Positions 23,868 to 36,400 of a stretch of DNA of 64,000 nucleotides are shown piece after piece. The DNA is from Haliclystus octoradiatus (Eukaryota; Cnidaria; Staurozoa; Stauromedusae; Haliclystidae). The notes beneath the pieces are model-generated. The model was given only the letters and a program-made list of their open reading frames with translations. It searched no databases and was not told the DNA's origin. Position 1 is the stretch's first letter; each line of letters opens with the position of its first letter. The translations under genes were made by a program, and so were the position numbers. The stretch is taken from contig OU744452.1 of NCBI GenBank assembly GCA_916610825.1, positions 17,757,103-17,821,102 on the forward strand, in the 5' to 3' direction.

Positions 23868-24122
23868 TGTTGGAAAGTGCAAGTTGTCACTAGACACTTG
23901 GCAAATCAACTCATGTGGCACGGCAAAACTAACGGCGTGCTGTGTAACTGGTAGAGTTCACAGCTGGCGTAACAAGAGTGACTTGCGATTGTTGTGAGGG
24001 TAGATCAGATGACCGCGTAGCTCAAAGGTTAGAGCACTGGACCGGACATTCAGAGATCGTGGGTTCGACTCCCATGCACGGACATGCTTTTCTGCTTCAC
24101 AACAATTTCCTAGATTCTAACA
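23868..24122 (+). repeat. 3' LTR
   Basis: 255 bp, same ends as the 5' LTR. Carries the same tRNA-like segment at 24012-24082 with an intact B-box (24062-24072); one T-arm pair becomes a wobble (CCCAT). Confidence 0.95.
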
Positions 24123-24237
24123 GGTTATGGGCCCAGTTAACGCAGGGGCAAGAACACTCTGGCCCGACGGTTGAAATACCTGCGTGGCCAATGAGTTGAT
24201 TTGCCAAGTGTCTAGTGACGACTTGCACTTTCCAACA
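24123..24237. other. Extra right-end segment of the copia insert with inverted LTR piece
   Basis: After the 3' LTR comes a second primer-binding site (24123-24136), then about 36 bp of unmatched sequence. A copy of the pre-PPT internal sequence follows (24173-24198, matching 23828-23853). Last are 47 bp (24191-24237) that are the exact reverse complement of the first 47 bp of the 5' LTR. The last two parts overlap at ATGAGTTG. Confidence 0.88.
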
Positions 24238-24425
24238 TTTTCTGAGGTTGATATATTTCGATATAAAACATCTTTATATATTCTATACTTTTATTAACTT
24301 CTTGAAAAAGTCATCTATTCCCTTAAGATGTCTTTAAATAATTATTAAAAAATTGTGGTTATCTCTATCTTTAATACTGAAATATGTTTATTATCTTTAA
24401 TACTGAAATATGTTTATTGAATAAT

Positions 24426-24431
24426 TTTATT
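24426..24431 (-). terminator. Candidate polyadenylation signal of the neprilysin-like gene
   Basis: AATAAA on the minus strand, 67 bases past the stop codon. The cleavage site is not visible. Confidence 0.5.
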
Positions 24432-24497
24432 TAATAAAACGTTTTAACATATTAGAATTTAGTAGAAAAATCATACAGACAATACTATGATATCAGT

Positions 24498-27400
24498 TTA
24501 GAATATATTGCATCTTCCGTGAGCTGGATTCATAAAAGATGTAGTAGGACAATTGAATGCTTTTGAAAATTCAGGACTATTAAATAAAGTCGCCATAACC
24601 CTGTTGACAAATAAATCACAATAGATATGAAACGAAAAATCAGATGCAAAGTCACCTCGCCGCGGTGGCTCGTGATTTTCTGACATCTCATATGCGATCA
24701 TGGAAACTGTTCGAATGTGTTCTAAAAGTAACGAGTGTTGCAAATTTCTGTCCGATTGATTTGTACCTCAGAGACATAATTGGTATTATTCAGTTTTAGT
24801 CATAGAAAAAACAGGGCAAAATGGACATTAAATAATTTGGTTAGTCGAACAGCAATCAAGTCAAACGCAATTCTGAACCCTTTGAATTTAAGTTCCAATG
24901 ACACAAAGACACGAAGGGTACTTCCATGGGTTCTTATTTATGGAATATTTAGGGTTACATTTACATTTTTAATTGATTATCTGACAGTAGTTTAGAAGTG
25001 AAAAGCTTGTAGCACAAACTATCCGATTTGCAATTGATGGTATTAGACTATTTATGGTTTCGATGTTTGTTGCGTGGGAGAATATCTTACCTTACTGGAT
25101 CAGCAGCATGTTCTTCATTGAGAAGTATATCGTGGAGAGCTTGTATATCATACGCAGCGCACCATGACTAGGATGTAAAAGATATGAATACAAATAGAAC
25201 CGATTTGACTATAGATTAATATTTCTTGATTATACGGAGATTAAAGGGGCTAAATTGACCGGTGACCGCTGCGACACAAGTTGAATTTATGCTTCGCGTA
25301 ATTCAACCGTCTCGCTTTGAAACTATTGTTATACACATGCCTAATTTGTAATAAATTGATGTCAACAATGGTGTTATAAACAATAAGCATGCACGTGATC
25401 CTGATCCTAAGTGCGTAGTGCCTGCCGGTCATTTTTGTTCCTTTAAAGGATTATAGTCATCTTAAGAATTTGATGCTGTCCAACATTAATTTCTGATGAA
25501 ATAAATTTAATTCCGCAGAAATATTATCTTGAGTCCTTATAGGAACAATAGAATTTCGAGATAGTAGCACACAGTGTTTAATCCAGCGTATGAGAATTGA
25601 TTTTTGTTGAGCACATAAACAAACGTATTTTGTGAAACTTAAAATCTTTTCATAATACAAAATTGGTTGGGATAGTGTACTTTGCACATTAAATATCTCC
25701 ACTTCTATTCTACAAATTATAAAAATAATATTTTCTCTCAATTGCAATATTTCATATTTAACTGTGATTGATAGTCACCTCGTAAGTGCATGTGAAAAAT
25801 ATAGCTGTTTAACTGATTTTATTTATAACTCATTTAAAGTGTATATCCCGGATATTGGGAGATGCTTGTTTAGATATAGAAAATTTTCTATTCGTACATG
25901 ATCTTCTTGTGTTTTTACTTTGCGCGATCATTTCTCCTTCAAAAATGCAGTCAAAGCGACGATTTTGGGTTAGTTTTGTGTCTCACTCTTTTCCTCGAAC
26001 ATGCACCCGTTTATTTTCCACAAGAAAGTTTACACCGGAAAAAACACTAAACTTGTTACTTATTTGTCTCTATATAAAAAACCGCTAAACCAAATGACAA
26101 TCTGCTTTCGGAAGGAAATTTTCAATGTTCCGCTGAAGATTTAGAGCTATATTTGATCAATATTGAAGATCGAGGTAAAGAGATATAAGCCTCTAAAGTC
26201 AAAAGTTTTAAGTTTTGGATTTTTCTCATTCAAGTGCTCACACGATCAACACCTCTTTGCGACTTCGTCTAAGCATAGTCGGCATAGTTGATGCGTATTA
26301 AAAATAGTCACACTCCTTCAATAACCAGCAGCGATAACCTGCTCAATACACTTTAAGAATTTAATAATTCCTTCATTGACAGATGTTAGCAACGAATATA
26401 GACAACATTTTTAAAAATCATGCTTAAGTATTTTCCTTCGAAAAATAATACAAAAGCTTTCCTCTTCAGGCTTTAATTTAGGGAGTATATATATAGTTCA
26501 TGATGTACAGTTTGACGATAAAACTAATTCAGATTGAGTTTACATCGTATCTATCAGACGACATTGCTTCAACGGAGTCAACATTCAATACAATATAAAG
26601 CCCTGGGCAAACGACGGCAACATTTGCGCGACAAATCTGTTTATTGTCTGACGTGTGTTTTTCCTGTTTTGAAGCAGTCTCTTCAGGAGCGGCTAAACGA
26701 CGAGGATTTTCTCAAGACTTTTCTAGAAAAAGTTAGATTGAGCTTAAAAAGTAGCCATGGAGAAGCAACAACATAGAGTATAAGAATAACGAAGACGTTC
26801 GATAACAAAAATCCTTGGAAAGACATTGAAAATGTTTGATGGCCATCAAACACGATGCGACAAAGAAAATACACGATGTAACACGTTAGACAAAATCGAA
26901 AGAGTGGCTAAACGACAAGGACTTTCGAAGGATTTAAAAGTCGCGCAAATGTTTCCGTCGTTTGCCCAGGGCTAAATGCTCTATTCAACTTGTTGTTAAG
27001 TTCAGAGTAAAGTGCATGTTCAATACATATCATGTATTTTTCATCTCATCAACTACTCATCATTTATTAGCACTAATGTATACCTGTGCAAATCCTAGAA
27101 AAAATAATTGTTCATCAGTGAGATTCAATCCTGGAAGTTTTCTGTCTTCTCCATGAGCTTTAAGATAATTCTCATATGCCTTTAATTTGGAAAAAATGTC
27201 ACACAAGTATATCACACACTGGATGTGAACCTATAAGCCATAGAGTTACTTATCAAATATAACACAAACCAGAGGCAAATTGAGAGTACCTATTTAGAAT
27301 CAAATGATGTTGATGTCTCTATTATGTTTTATTTATAAAATTGTCGATATCTATAGTTTTTCATCCAAACATTCTATATCAATTCTTTACGATAATTTAT

Positions 27401-30400
27401 CCCCGGGGAATACTTCAATACCCTTTGTACGGGAGTGTGCCGTTTTGAAATCCCGCTAGTACCCCCAAAATTGCAAAAATGTGTCATTTCCAAAATGCTA
27501 TCTTGGTGCCTCACAAAAGGGGTCCGGGCAACTCACAGCGGAAATTATTCCAGTTTTCACAGCTTGAAAGCGGAAGTTTCGCAGCAGAATTCCAAAATTG
27601 CCAGAATGATGCCAAAATTCCCCCAAATAATGGCACATCCCCGTATAGCCACAGATTATAACGACCAGATACGGCACTGAAAGTCAAATTCATTGTTTTT
27701 TCGAATTCAACTGTTCTCGGCCGCCATTATGCTTGTTGCCTCTTGATGACCTGGTTGCAGTTACGCGCTAAAATCGCAATGAAAAAACACGATAAATTTG
27801 CACGTATTTTAAAGGCAAATTACATGTTTCTTTTGCGCCCAATTTTCATGCTAAAGGAAAATAACAGGGAAGTATATCTTCTATTTTGAGATGATCGTTT
27901 GATAATGGTATATTGTGTACTGGAAGACAATATTTTATTGACTTTTGAAAGTTGAACAAAATCATTGATTTTACTGAAGAGAAAAATTGAATATAAACTA
28001 TGAATACAAGCATTTTTTGGTAAATAAAATTCACAGTTAAATTGCAAATAATATTTCATAATATGATTTCATTAATTTATCGAATGTTTGTGGCTCTTTA
28101 CACGAATTTTCCCAGTTTGAAATGCCGTGGTTTTGAAGTGCGTGTGATCGTATTCGATCAAAAATAATGGCAAAAACGTAAGCAGTAATTTCCATAAAAA
28201 TCCACTCCAAATAGGCTATTCTTTGACTGTGATTGCGTTATTCCATATCACCAAGCATCAGTACATATTATTTTACAGTTTGCAATGAAATTTATGTGAT
28301 AAACTATGAAATATTGTCGTACTTTCTTCATTTCATTCGTAGACTTTTAGGTTTTTGAATTTATGGCATTTAAAATAAATTTGCTAATATCAAAATTATG
28401 ATTTTGAATTTTACATACAGCGCATCATCCATCCACTTGCATTGAGTAGCTTGAGGAAAGCTGAATTCAGCTTCAAAAGTGAATTATTTCAAGTATCATT
28501 TTGTCGATAAATCACTAAAATCGTAATGGACAACGATGAAATGCATCAAAAATAGGAAACAAACATAATGGCCGTTATTTGAGCAATCACAATTTTCGAA
28601 CGTTCAGTGCCGTATCTGGTCGCTATAATATGTGCGTATAGCGCCTTTCTGGAAGTACCCCCCGTAATATTTTTCGGAACTTGTTTGGATGTTCGAAGCT
28701 CTTCTCTGTTTATAGAGCCTTCGATACTATAATTATAGTCGAAGCTTTAATGGAATGATCTTAATAACTAAACTGTACAGAAATGGTGCTCCTAGTTTGA
28801 AAAGTAACAAATATTACTGATTGAGCATGTCCATCGAAGACATAGATGTAATATTCTAAGCCAATATGTTAAAATATTCAATGGAAGTATTATATAGGAA
28901 AAATTAGTAACAGACTAGAAATGTATTAGGCTATAGCGTTGTATTTTTCTTATCAAAACATGCTGTATGCAGAGAGAAATCAGTATCCAGGAAACCACTC
29001 AGCTGCGAGGCAGTTAGCCTGCACATGGACCTAAGTTGGATTTTTTCAACCGTTGGCACTTCTCCAACAAATTGAAACGCTGTAGTTTGATTATGAGACT
29101 CAATCTACTGTTTGCTTGACAATATTTTGCATCTGTATCTAGGCTAATGCAAGTTAGTCATTATAATTTTCATTATAATTCTCTAAAGTGATTAAAGTCA
29201 TAAACTACCTTGTACGCAATCTCCAGCCCTTCGTTATCAGCAATGTTTTCATCCAGAGTTTTGTTACCGTTCACCTATATATATGGTTGTTTACAAAACA
29301 TATTAAATAACAGTACAAATGATGCGACTCTTCTATAGCCTCATGTGTTAAACTGAAAGGAGCAGTGGCCTGTTGATTTATTAATGGATTAGCTTCCTTT
29401 TATCTCTCTTTTCTAATCAAGATAATACGAGAAAGAAAAACTTACGAATACTCCGTTATACATCAAATGGTTATATTGATGAACATAGCATCCCGCCAAA
29501 GCTTCATATTGAACTTTTGATTTTTTTGTCCACCAATTGTTCATACTTCCATCTATATCATACTGTCTGCCTTTCGAATAAAGATTAAATCAATGATGTT
29601 GTTGATAGATTAAAAGTCATTCATTTAAAAACTAAACATTGATTATGGATCCTGTGGAGGATCACAGCTGTGGCTCACTTTAATTAATAAGATACTTTAA
29701 GTCTGGCTCCCATATAGCAAATTTACTTGCGTCGTTGCCTGCGACATATGCCTGAATCACAGCCGTAGACATTCAATGATCTTTTTTCTATTGATTCGAG
29801 CGGATATCATTAGTCTTGCCTGGGTCATTTCAAAGTTGAACTCACTCCAACTTTTTTGTTGTTGATACTTTATTGCAGATTAGTTTGCTAGTGTCAACTA
29901 GAGTTTACAAACAACAAACTTTTACATTACAAACTGCAAACATTGATATATTCTTAGTTACTCAATAGTATACCTTGCTCAACTTTGCTACTTCTGTGGA
30001 GTTTCATTTATGTAGCCAGTATTAGTGACTTTGGAATCAGCCAGACATGACTTATGATATCCGGTCGAAACAATAGATAAAAGATCATTATATGTCTACG
30101 GCCGTAACCCAGGCAAATGTCGCAGGCAAATACGCAGGGAAATTGCTATATAGGAACCAGGCTTTAGTTAGAAGGAACGTAAATGCCTCAAATAAGGAAT
30201 GTTTGCTGTTCTGTCAAGACATTAACAAGTCGACAGCAAAAAATACTATGTTATCTCATTATTTCCCAATTTAAGCATGTTTTGATTGGTTATCCTATTT
30301 CGATTTCTTATATTGATGTAATTGCAATTTTCATAGAAATAAATGTCTGAATACATAATAAATACAAATTTAGTTTGATACCTCTCCAGTCATAAGAATG

Positions 30401-33400
30401 TGCTATTTCATGGCCAATTGTAGCTCCCAATGTTCCATAGTTATATGACCTGTGTAAATAATCCAGAACAGGATAATCAGTATATCTTGGTGTATTAATT
30501 GATCCAAATAAAATTTAATTGGCATCTTTCAAAGAATCTGTTTGAAATTGGGATAATTTAATGCTTGAAGATGTTATTTACAAATAAATGGAATGTTTTA
30601 TGAAAATCTATTATAGTTACATTATGATCTGTTGAAAAAAAAAATTTATTTCAAGCAAATTCAAATTTTTATTTTATTAACCATTATAATATCTTCATAA
30701 TATCAGTAGCTAGCAAATTATCCTTTATTGATGCCTCCGTGAATTATAATAATTAAATTTGTTATTAGTTTAGTTTCAACACAAATGAAAAAATATTTCC
30801 TGTGGAAAATAACCAATTATGGAGCCAAGAATGTTAATTCCAGAAAGATTTGTTTTAGGAAAAAACGAGTTGTTGATACTAGATATGTCCTCCAGGTTTG
30901 GAATATATGATGTTCAACGCAATACAAAATTGAATCAAAAGTAACAGAGCGTTGCCCGTGACCACTCAAAATTCAGATTCATTTATCGTATACCAAAAAG
31001 TTTGTTGAACCTTGTCTCAAGAGGATGAAACAATATTAATTTCAAGATTCAAATTGTTAATTGTATTGTAAGGACAATAGACTGTTGGGAAGTTACATTG
31101 GTGAATAGACTATGGTGAACTTAAATTGACCTGATGATCAATCTACAATATAGACTATTAGTATAAATAATATGCTTTAGTTTTCTCGAAAATAATTTGA
31201 ATTTTTACCAACCTTGGTGCCCGTGGATCATACAGGCCTTTTTGGAGAAATCCAGCAGGAATGACTGTGAATGGAGAAGAAATTGAATGGATGTACATGT
31301 TTTTCGTTTATTAATTATTAAACAGCTCTGCATTTATGGCATCGAGCACTATTGAAACAGCAAAGACAACACACGTACCTTGATATTACTACTATATATA
31401 TATATTTACCAACTATTAATCAAGTGCACAAGTTCAAACGTTTGGATGTAAATATTATGATCTATTCTCACCAATTTTGTTTTTGTTCCTAACATTATAA
31501 GCATTAACTCCAATCAATTCTGATTTCCAACTGCAAAAACATAGTAAATACTTCACAATATAAAAAAAATAGTCCATATTATAGTCAAATATGGAAAGTA
31601 ATCAAAATTAAGCAATAATATTAAACCAGCAGCTGCCAATATAAAGCTCTTTCGACTACTCCGTATCTTCAAATTGTTATGGCTGATACACGCAATAGAT
31701 AATTGCGTAAATGAGTGAGGTTTTACTCAGCAATGATTCATCAAATCGACCGGTTTTGTAAATATGGTACTTTAGATTGCAACTTTATTTATATTAAGCG
31801 GCTATCGTTAGAATGCGATGCGAATATCGGCTGATGACGACTGAGGTACGCCGAGGTCACTATTTAAGAATTAGACAGGCCAGCGTCGAATAGTCACTGA
31901 AATCTTCCGAGGTTTATCCCCGCCTGTCACGCGGGAGACTAGGGCTCAATTCCCCGTCGGGAAGGACAACTTTTGATGTTCTCTACATTACTTATTTATT
32001 CTGATGCTTACTATCTCCCTCGCTTTACATCAGTGTACGAGAAAAGTTGTGATCCTGAAAGTCTAAGCGTAACTGACCAAAAAGTTTGTAATTTTTGTAA
32101 AACAATACTTGTAGGATTTCAACATTATCAGATTTAGCATATTTGTCTGGTGATTGCGTAAGCATGAAACTATTAGTAGCAATTATGAATATGTAGTCTT
32201 TGACTCCTTTTATTATATTTAGCTCTGTCAAATGCCATCGAGCAACATTTTTTGCTATTAGATAATATCTAATATTATATACATACATATGCAGTTTTGA
32301 TGTATTTAAATGCATCGAAAACGTAATTATCTGTGGAGTTTTGACCGTAACGGTGACAAAACACGGAGTGGTCAATAGAGCTTTAGAACTCGTATTGAAT
32401 TCGAATCTTATTATTCTGCTATGATTCAATCAAATTTGAATGGAATATCTACGTCTTTGAACTTTAAACCGATTAACTGTTTCTGTTTCAAGACCATAAG
32501 GTAAACATTACACATTAAGTTCACAATAATTCAATAAGTTTGAATTGATTAATTTTAGACTCCATGTAATATGAGATCATCATAACTCGATAAATAAACT
32601 CAAAGAGGATTAGCTCAGATGCCAGAGCAACCGAACATTAGATCGGATCATATCTGATCGAGTGTGGTTCGAATCCCCCGAAGGTCAACTCAGCCTTGAC
32701 TTTATCTGAAACATCAAATGAGTACCATCTAAGGATGGCAGATGGAATGGTCCGGAGGGAATTGCATTGTGAGTAGCTGCGGCGCATTGTTACGCATTGA
32801 CAATTGAGACCTATCTACCATGAAATCTGTTGAAATTGATCTGCTGTGTCGCTGAGATCAACATAGAGCGTTTAAAATCATTGCTCTCAGCGAAAAATGC
32901 CACTCATTTAGAAATAGAGGAGTTCTGCGGGTGCCTTCTCTGGGGCGAAACCGTCTACATTACTTTTATAAATAAACCCAAAGCCTTATAACAAGGCCGT
33001 CAAGGCACTATAAACCAATTTTTTTTATTTATAATTCAAATTCAAAAAATCATTCAGAATAATAATTTCAAGATCTATTTTGTTCAACACGTATGTATAA
33101 GTTATACTTTAATCAAATAATGAAGTGATACTTACGTTTCACGATCATAAGGCTTTCCGAATGCAGAGAATGATTCCAAATAATTTGATCTTTTAATTTT
33201 AATCTCATTTAGTAGATATGCAGTAGGAGAAGCAACCATCTAAGAGAACGCAAGAGACAAATTAAAGATGTTAACTTTTCGGAATATTAACAAGTGTACT
33301 TTAAAGCACTACTATGCCAAATAATCTATATAATCTAGCGCCGTTGTTTCAGGAGATGCTATTCGTATTAATACTTTTGATCTTAGTTTGCCTGACTATC

Positions 33401-36400
33401 AAAATTACTAAATCGCATCAACATCGAAAGTTTCCTTGCGTTTGCCATTAGAAAGAAACAGATTAATCTTGTGAATACCCTCTCCCCTTACCTACTTAGT
33501 AAGAATAGGCTTCTGACTTATCCCCACGTCTACTGAAATATACAAATTTATTTAAGTATCATTATAATATATATGTTGATAATGATGATGATGATGAACT
33601 ATTCTGTTATTTACGAAACTTTTAATTGTTATTTTTTTGTTATATTGATCGCAAAGCAATTTAAATCGTTTAAATAAATCTTGTGAAGTAAATTACAAAT
33701 ATAAATATTGATACATTACATTTTTGTAATATTTCTCAAGGAGTTCTTCATCCTTTATGAAATCAGGATAAGCCACATTAGAAACCATGCCCTCTGCCTG
33801 TATGATTAGAGAATAAGTCTATATATATCTCCAAGAACATCATTTCAAAAATCATTGATCAGTAAAGAAATATTTGTTCTATTTACGATTGTGATGTATC
33901 ACAGTTAAATTATAATATAGATGAGGAATTTCACTATCATGTGGGTATTGTATGTCCCGGCCAAATTCATTCATTCCCTTAGCCATCATTAATGTACAGA
34001 GTGCTAAATTGGTCTCAATAGAGAGATCTGCGGGTCAGTGGGTTATAGTCCTGGATGACAACAAGATTTTCCCGCCAAGGAGCTAGTTCCCCAATAAAAG
34101 TGGGCTGTTTATAGAAAAATTTGCATAAAGGCTGGAGTAGTGACAGTAGTACAAAAGTAGAAGAAAGATCTATCTCGAAGAGGGTCCTGGGTACCACCAC
34201 AGAGGGGCTGTAGCCCCCTGACCAACTCTGTTGTCACTAATGGTTACGATAGATTGTATGATTCATTGATGATCTTACAGAAACAACCCGACTCACAATA
34301 TACAACTGCACAATAATTAGCACACTGACATATTTACCCTATATTTCCCTAAATAAGTCTGTATTTGTCGAATAAAGTCTTTAACAGCTTGGTCATAATT
34401 TTTTGAATGAATTTTGAATTGCAATAGAGACATGTTTCCATTTTTATATTTTTGTAGGCTTGTCGCTCAGTGATAGCAAGACAATTTACATGTTTAATGT
34501 AGTTTCATTTCTTGCCGCGATATGCTGAGTGAGCAGCAAAATCTGTGATTCCATGATCAAGTTCATTGCATAAATCCTCGGTCAAAAACATTCATTCCCA
34601 CTTTTACAGTCAGTATATAAAACATTCCACCAATTGATAGTAGAGAGGTAGCTACATATTTCAGATAGTTAGCTTTTTAATAGTTTGGTTTTACCCAATT
34701 GATTTTGTCTTTGGCGTGGGTAGAACTTGAGACACAGCAAAGCCAGAGATGGAGTATAGGTATGGCTGCAGATGTATGCAAATTACAGGGAAAAGCTGTA
34801 TAATTACCTTTGCAATTGCTTTTATGCGGGTTTTGTCATCCATCCACGAAACTTTTTGCAGCAAATCGACCAAAGCATTTTTGATGTCTTCAACTAGATT
34901 AGTTGTCTTGAAAAAGAGATTAAAATATTTTTTACTATAATATTCTATTTGGTATATGGATAATGTTATCTTGATTAAGCTATGACGAGCAATGCAACCA
35001 GGATAATTTTCGAATCAGGGTTCAGCAATTACAGCTTTTCTTGCTACCATGATATTCGCGATCATTTATCAATTTATCAAAATGACAATTTGTGGTCATA
35101 AACGATCATATGAACAGTATACGTTCTCATTCATGCACGCAGGGCACCAAGAGATTTCAGAAAATGTTTCCTCTTGGCTCAACTTCATAAATTGCTTCGA
35201 TGAAGGGTGGGATTTTCTTACTCCTTCCATTCGTGTCCACTACAATTGAGATTAAAAACACTGCACTGTGTCTGTTAGCTATTATGAATATAAACACTAC
35301 GGTATAAATATTATGATTTATAGATTTTTGAAATTTATTCTGGATTGAAATCCAATCTTTCACAGTTTTCTATGATAATATTGAACGCTCCATCAAATGC
35401 TATTGGTCGAATCAAAAGTGGAACTATTGAACGTGTTAGTAATCTTGCAAGAATATTAATTTTAATCTATAGAAGATAGTTTACAAAACGATATGTTCAT
35501 CCATCAATTCATCATTTTCCAAACACATTTCTAGAAAATTGTATCATTATAGTCGCTGATTTTAGACCAGGCTATGATTGCAGTTATGTTTACATTTTCA
35601 TTTCATCTGTTTTGTAGCGACTAACAAAACAATCTTTTTCCTAGCCTTCTTTGCGGTTCTGGATCGCGAAATAACAAAAACAAACAAAACAAGGGTTTTA
35701 CCACATTATTTCCCTAACCGTGGCTATATACTCATACATCACTAGCGCTGAAAAGTCATTACCATTCTTTTGCGTTTTTCTAATAGTACATCTAGCCACA
35801 CTGTCTCGTTGGTTTGTCGGAGTGAAATTCTTGAGAAATTATAATTACAGAATAAACTAAGATTGGTAATGAATTTCAAATCATCAAGCAACGGTAGCAT
35901 ATATGTAGGTCCTAAAAATCTATAGAACTTAATAATATGCACTATAATTTATCTCTACGATATTTATGTAGATCACTCACATCTTCCTTTGCATCTGGCG
36001 ATAAAATGTTATCAACAAAGAATCTCCAGAAAACTCTGTCATAGCTTTCTTTTGTCTTTTTATAGCAACTATCTTTTTTCGTAACTGTTCCCGTTTCAGA
36101 GTAATAAACAAGGTCCATGAGACTTTCAAACCATTCAAATTCACCAGACAAATATGGAGAACTGAACTGCACGACGGGATAAAGAAGGAAGAGGGATTGC
36201 ATACTGAAAAGTATAAGAAAAACTATTTGATTATCAACAATTTGATGATAGAAATGGGGGAAATCTGCACATCTCTGCTGAAACTGATTTTGATTACACA
36301 CTTTGTTGAACATATTTGTGGCAACCCTGATATCTTTTCCTCAAAAATTGTCATTTTAAACCAAATCTGTCCGAATTCAACCAAAAATCGTACTACACGT

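Larger units (their letters stand above)
20197..24237 (+). mobile_element. Ty1/copia-type LTR retrotransposon, defective, with abnormal right end
   Basis: Order: 5' LTR 20197-20451; primer-binding site 20452-20465; gag; protease; integrase; truncated reverse transcriptase; purine tract (GAGGAGGAG) just before the 3' LTR 23868-24122; then 115 extra bases ending in an inverted LTR fragment. The LTRs are 255 bp each, begin TG and end CA, and differ at about six positions. The integrase-before-RT order is diagnostic of copia. Reading frames are broken three times and the RNase H region is absent, so this copy is not autonomous. It lies in the 3' flank of the complete neprilysin gene, about 260 bp past its stop codon, in the opposite orientation. 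Confidence 0.95.

Noticed and set aside
34749-34940. 63-codon plus-strand open frame
   Set aside because: Antisense of neprilysin exon 9, which has splice sites and family similarity.
35941-35982. Exon 8 of the neprilysin-like gene ending at the stronger donor AAGAT|GTGAGT
   Set aside because: It gives phase 0, which cannot join exon 9 in frame. The GTGA|GTGATC donor gives the right phase and alignment (KEDVIEDIKN).
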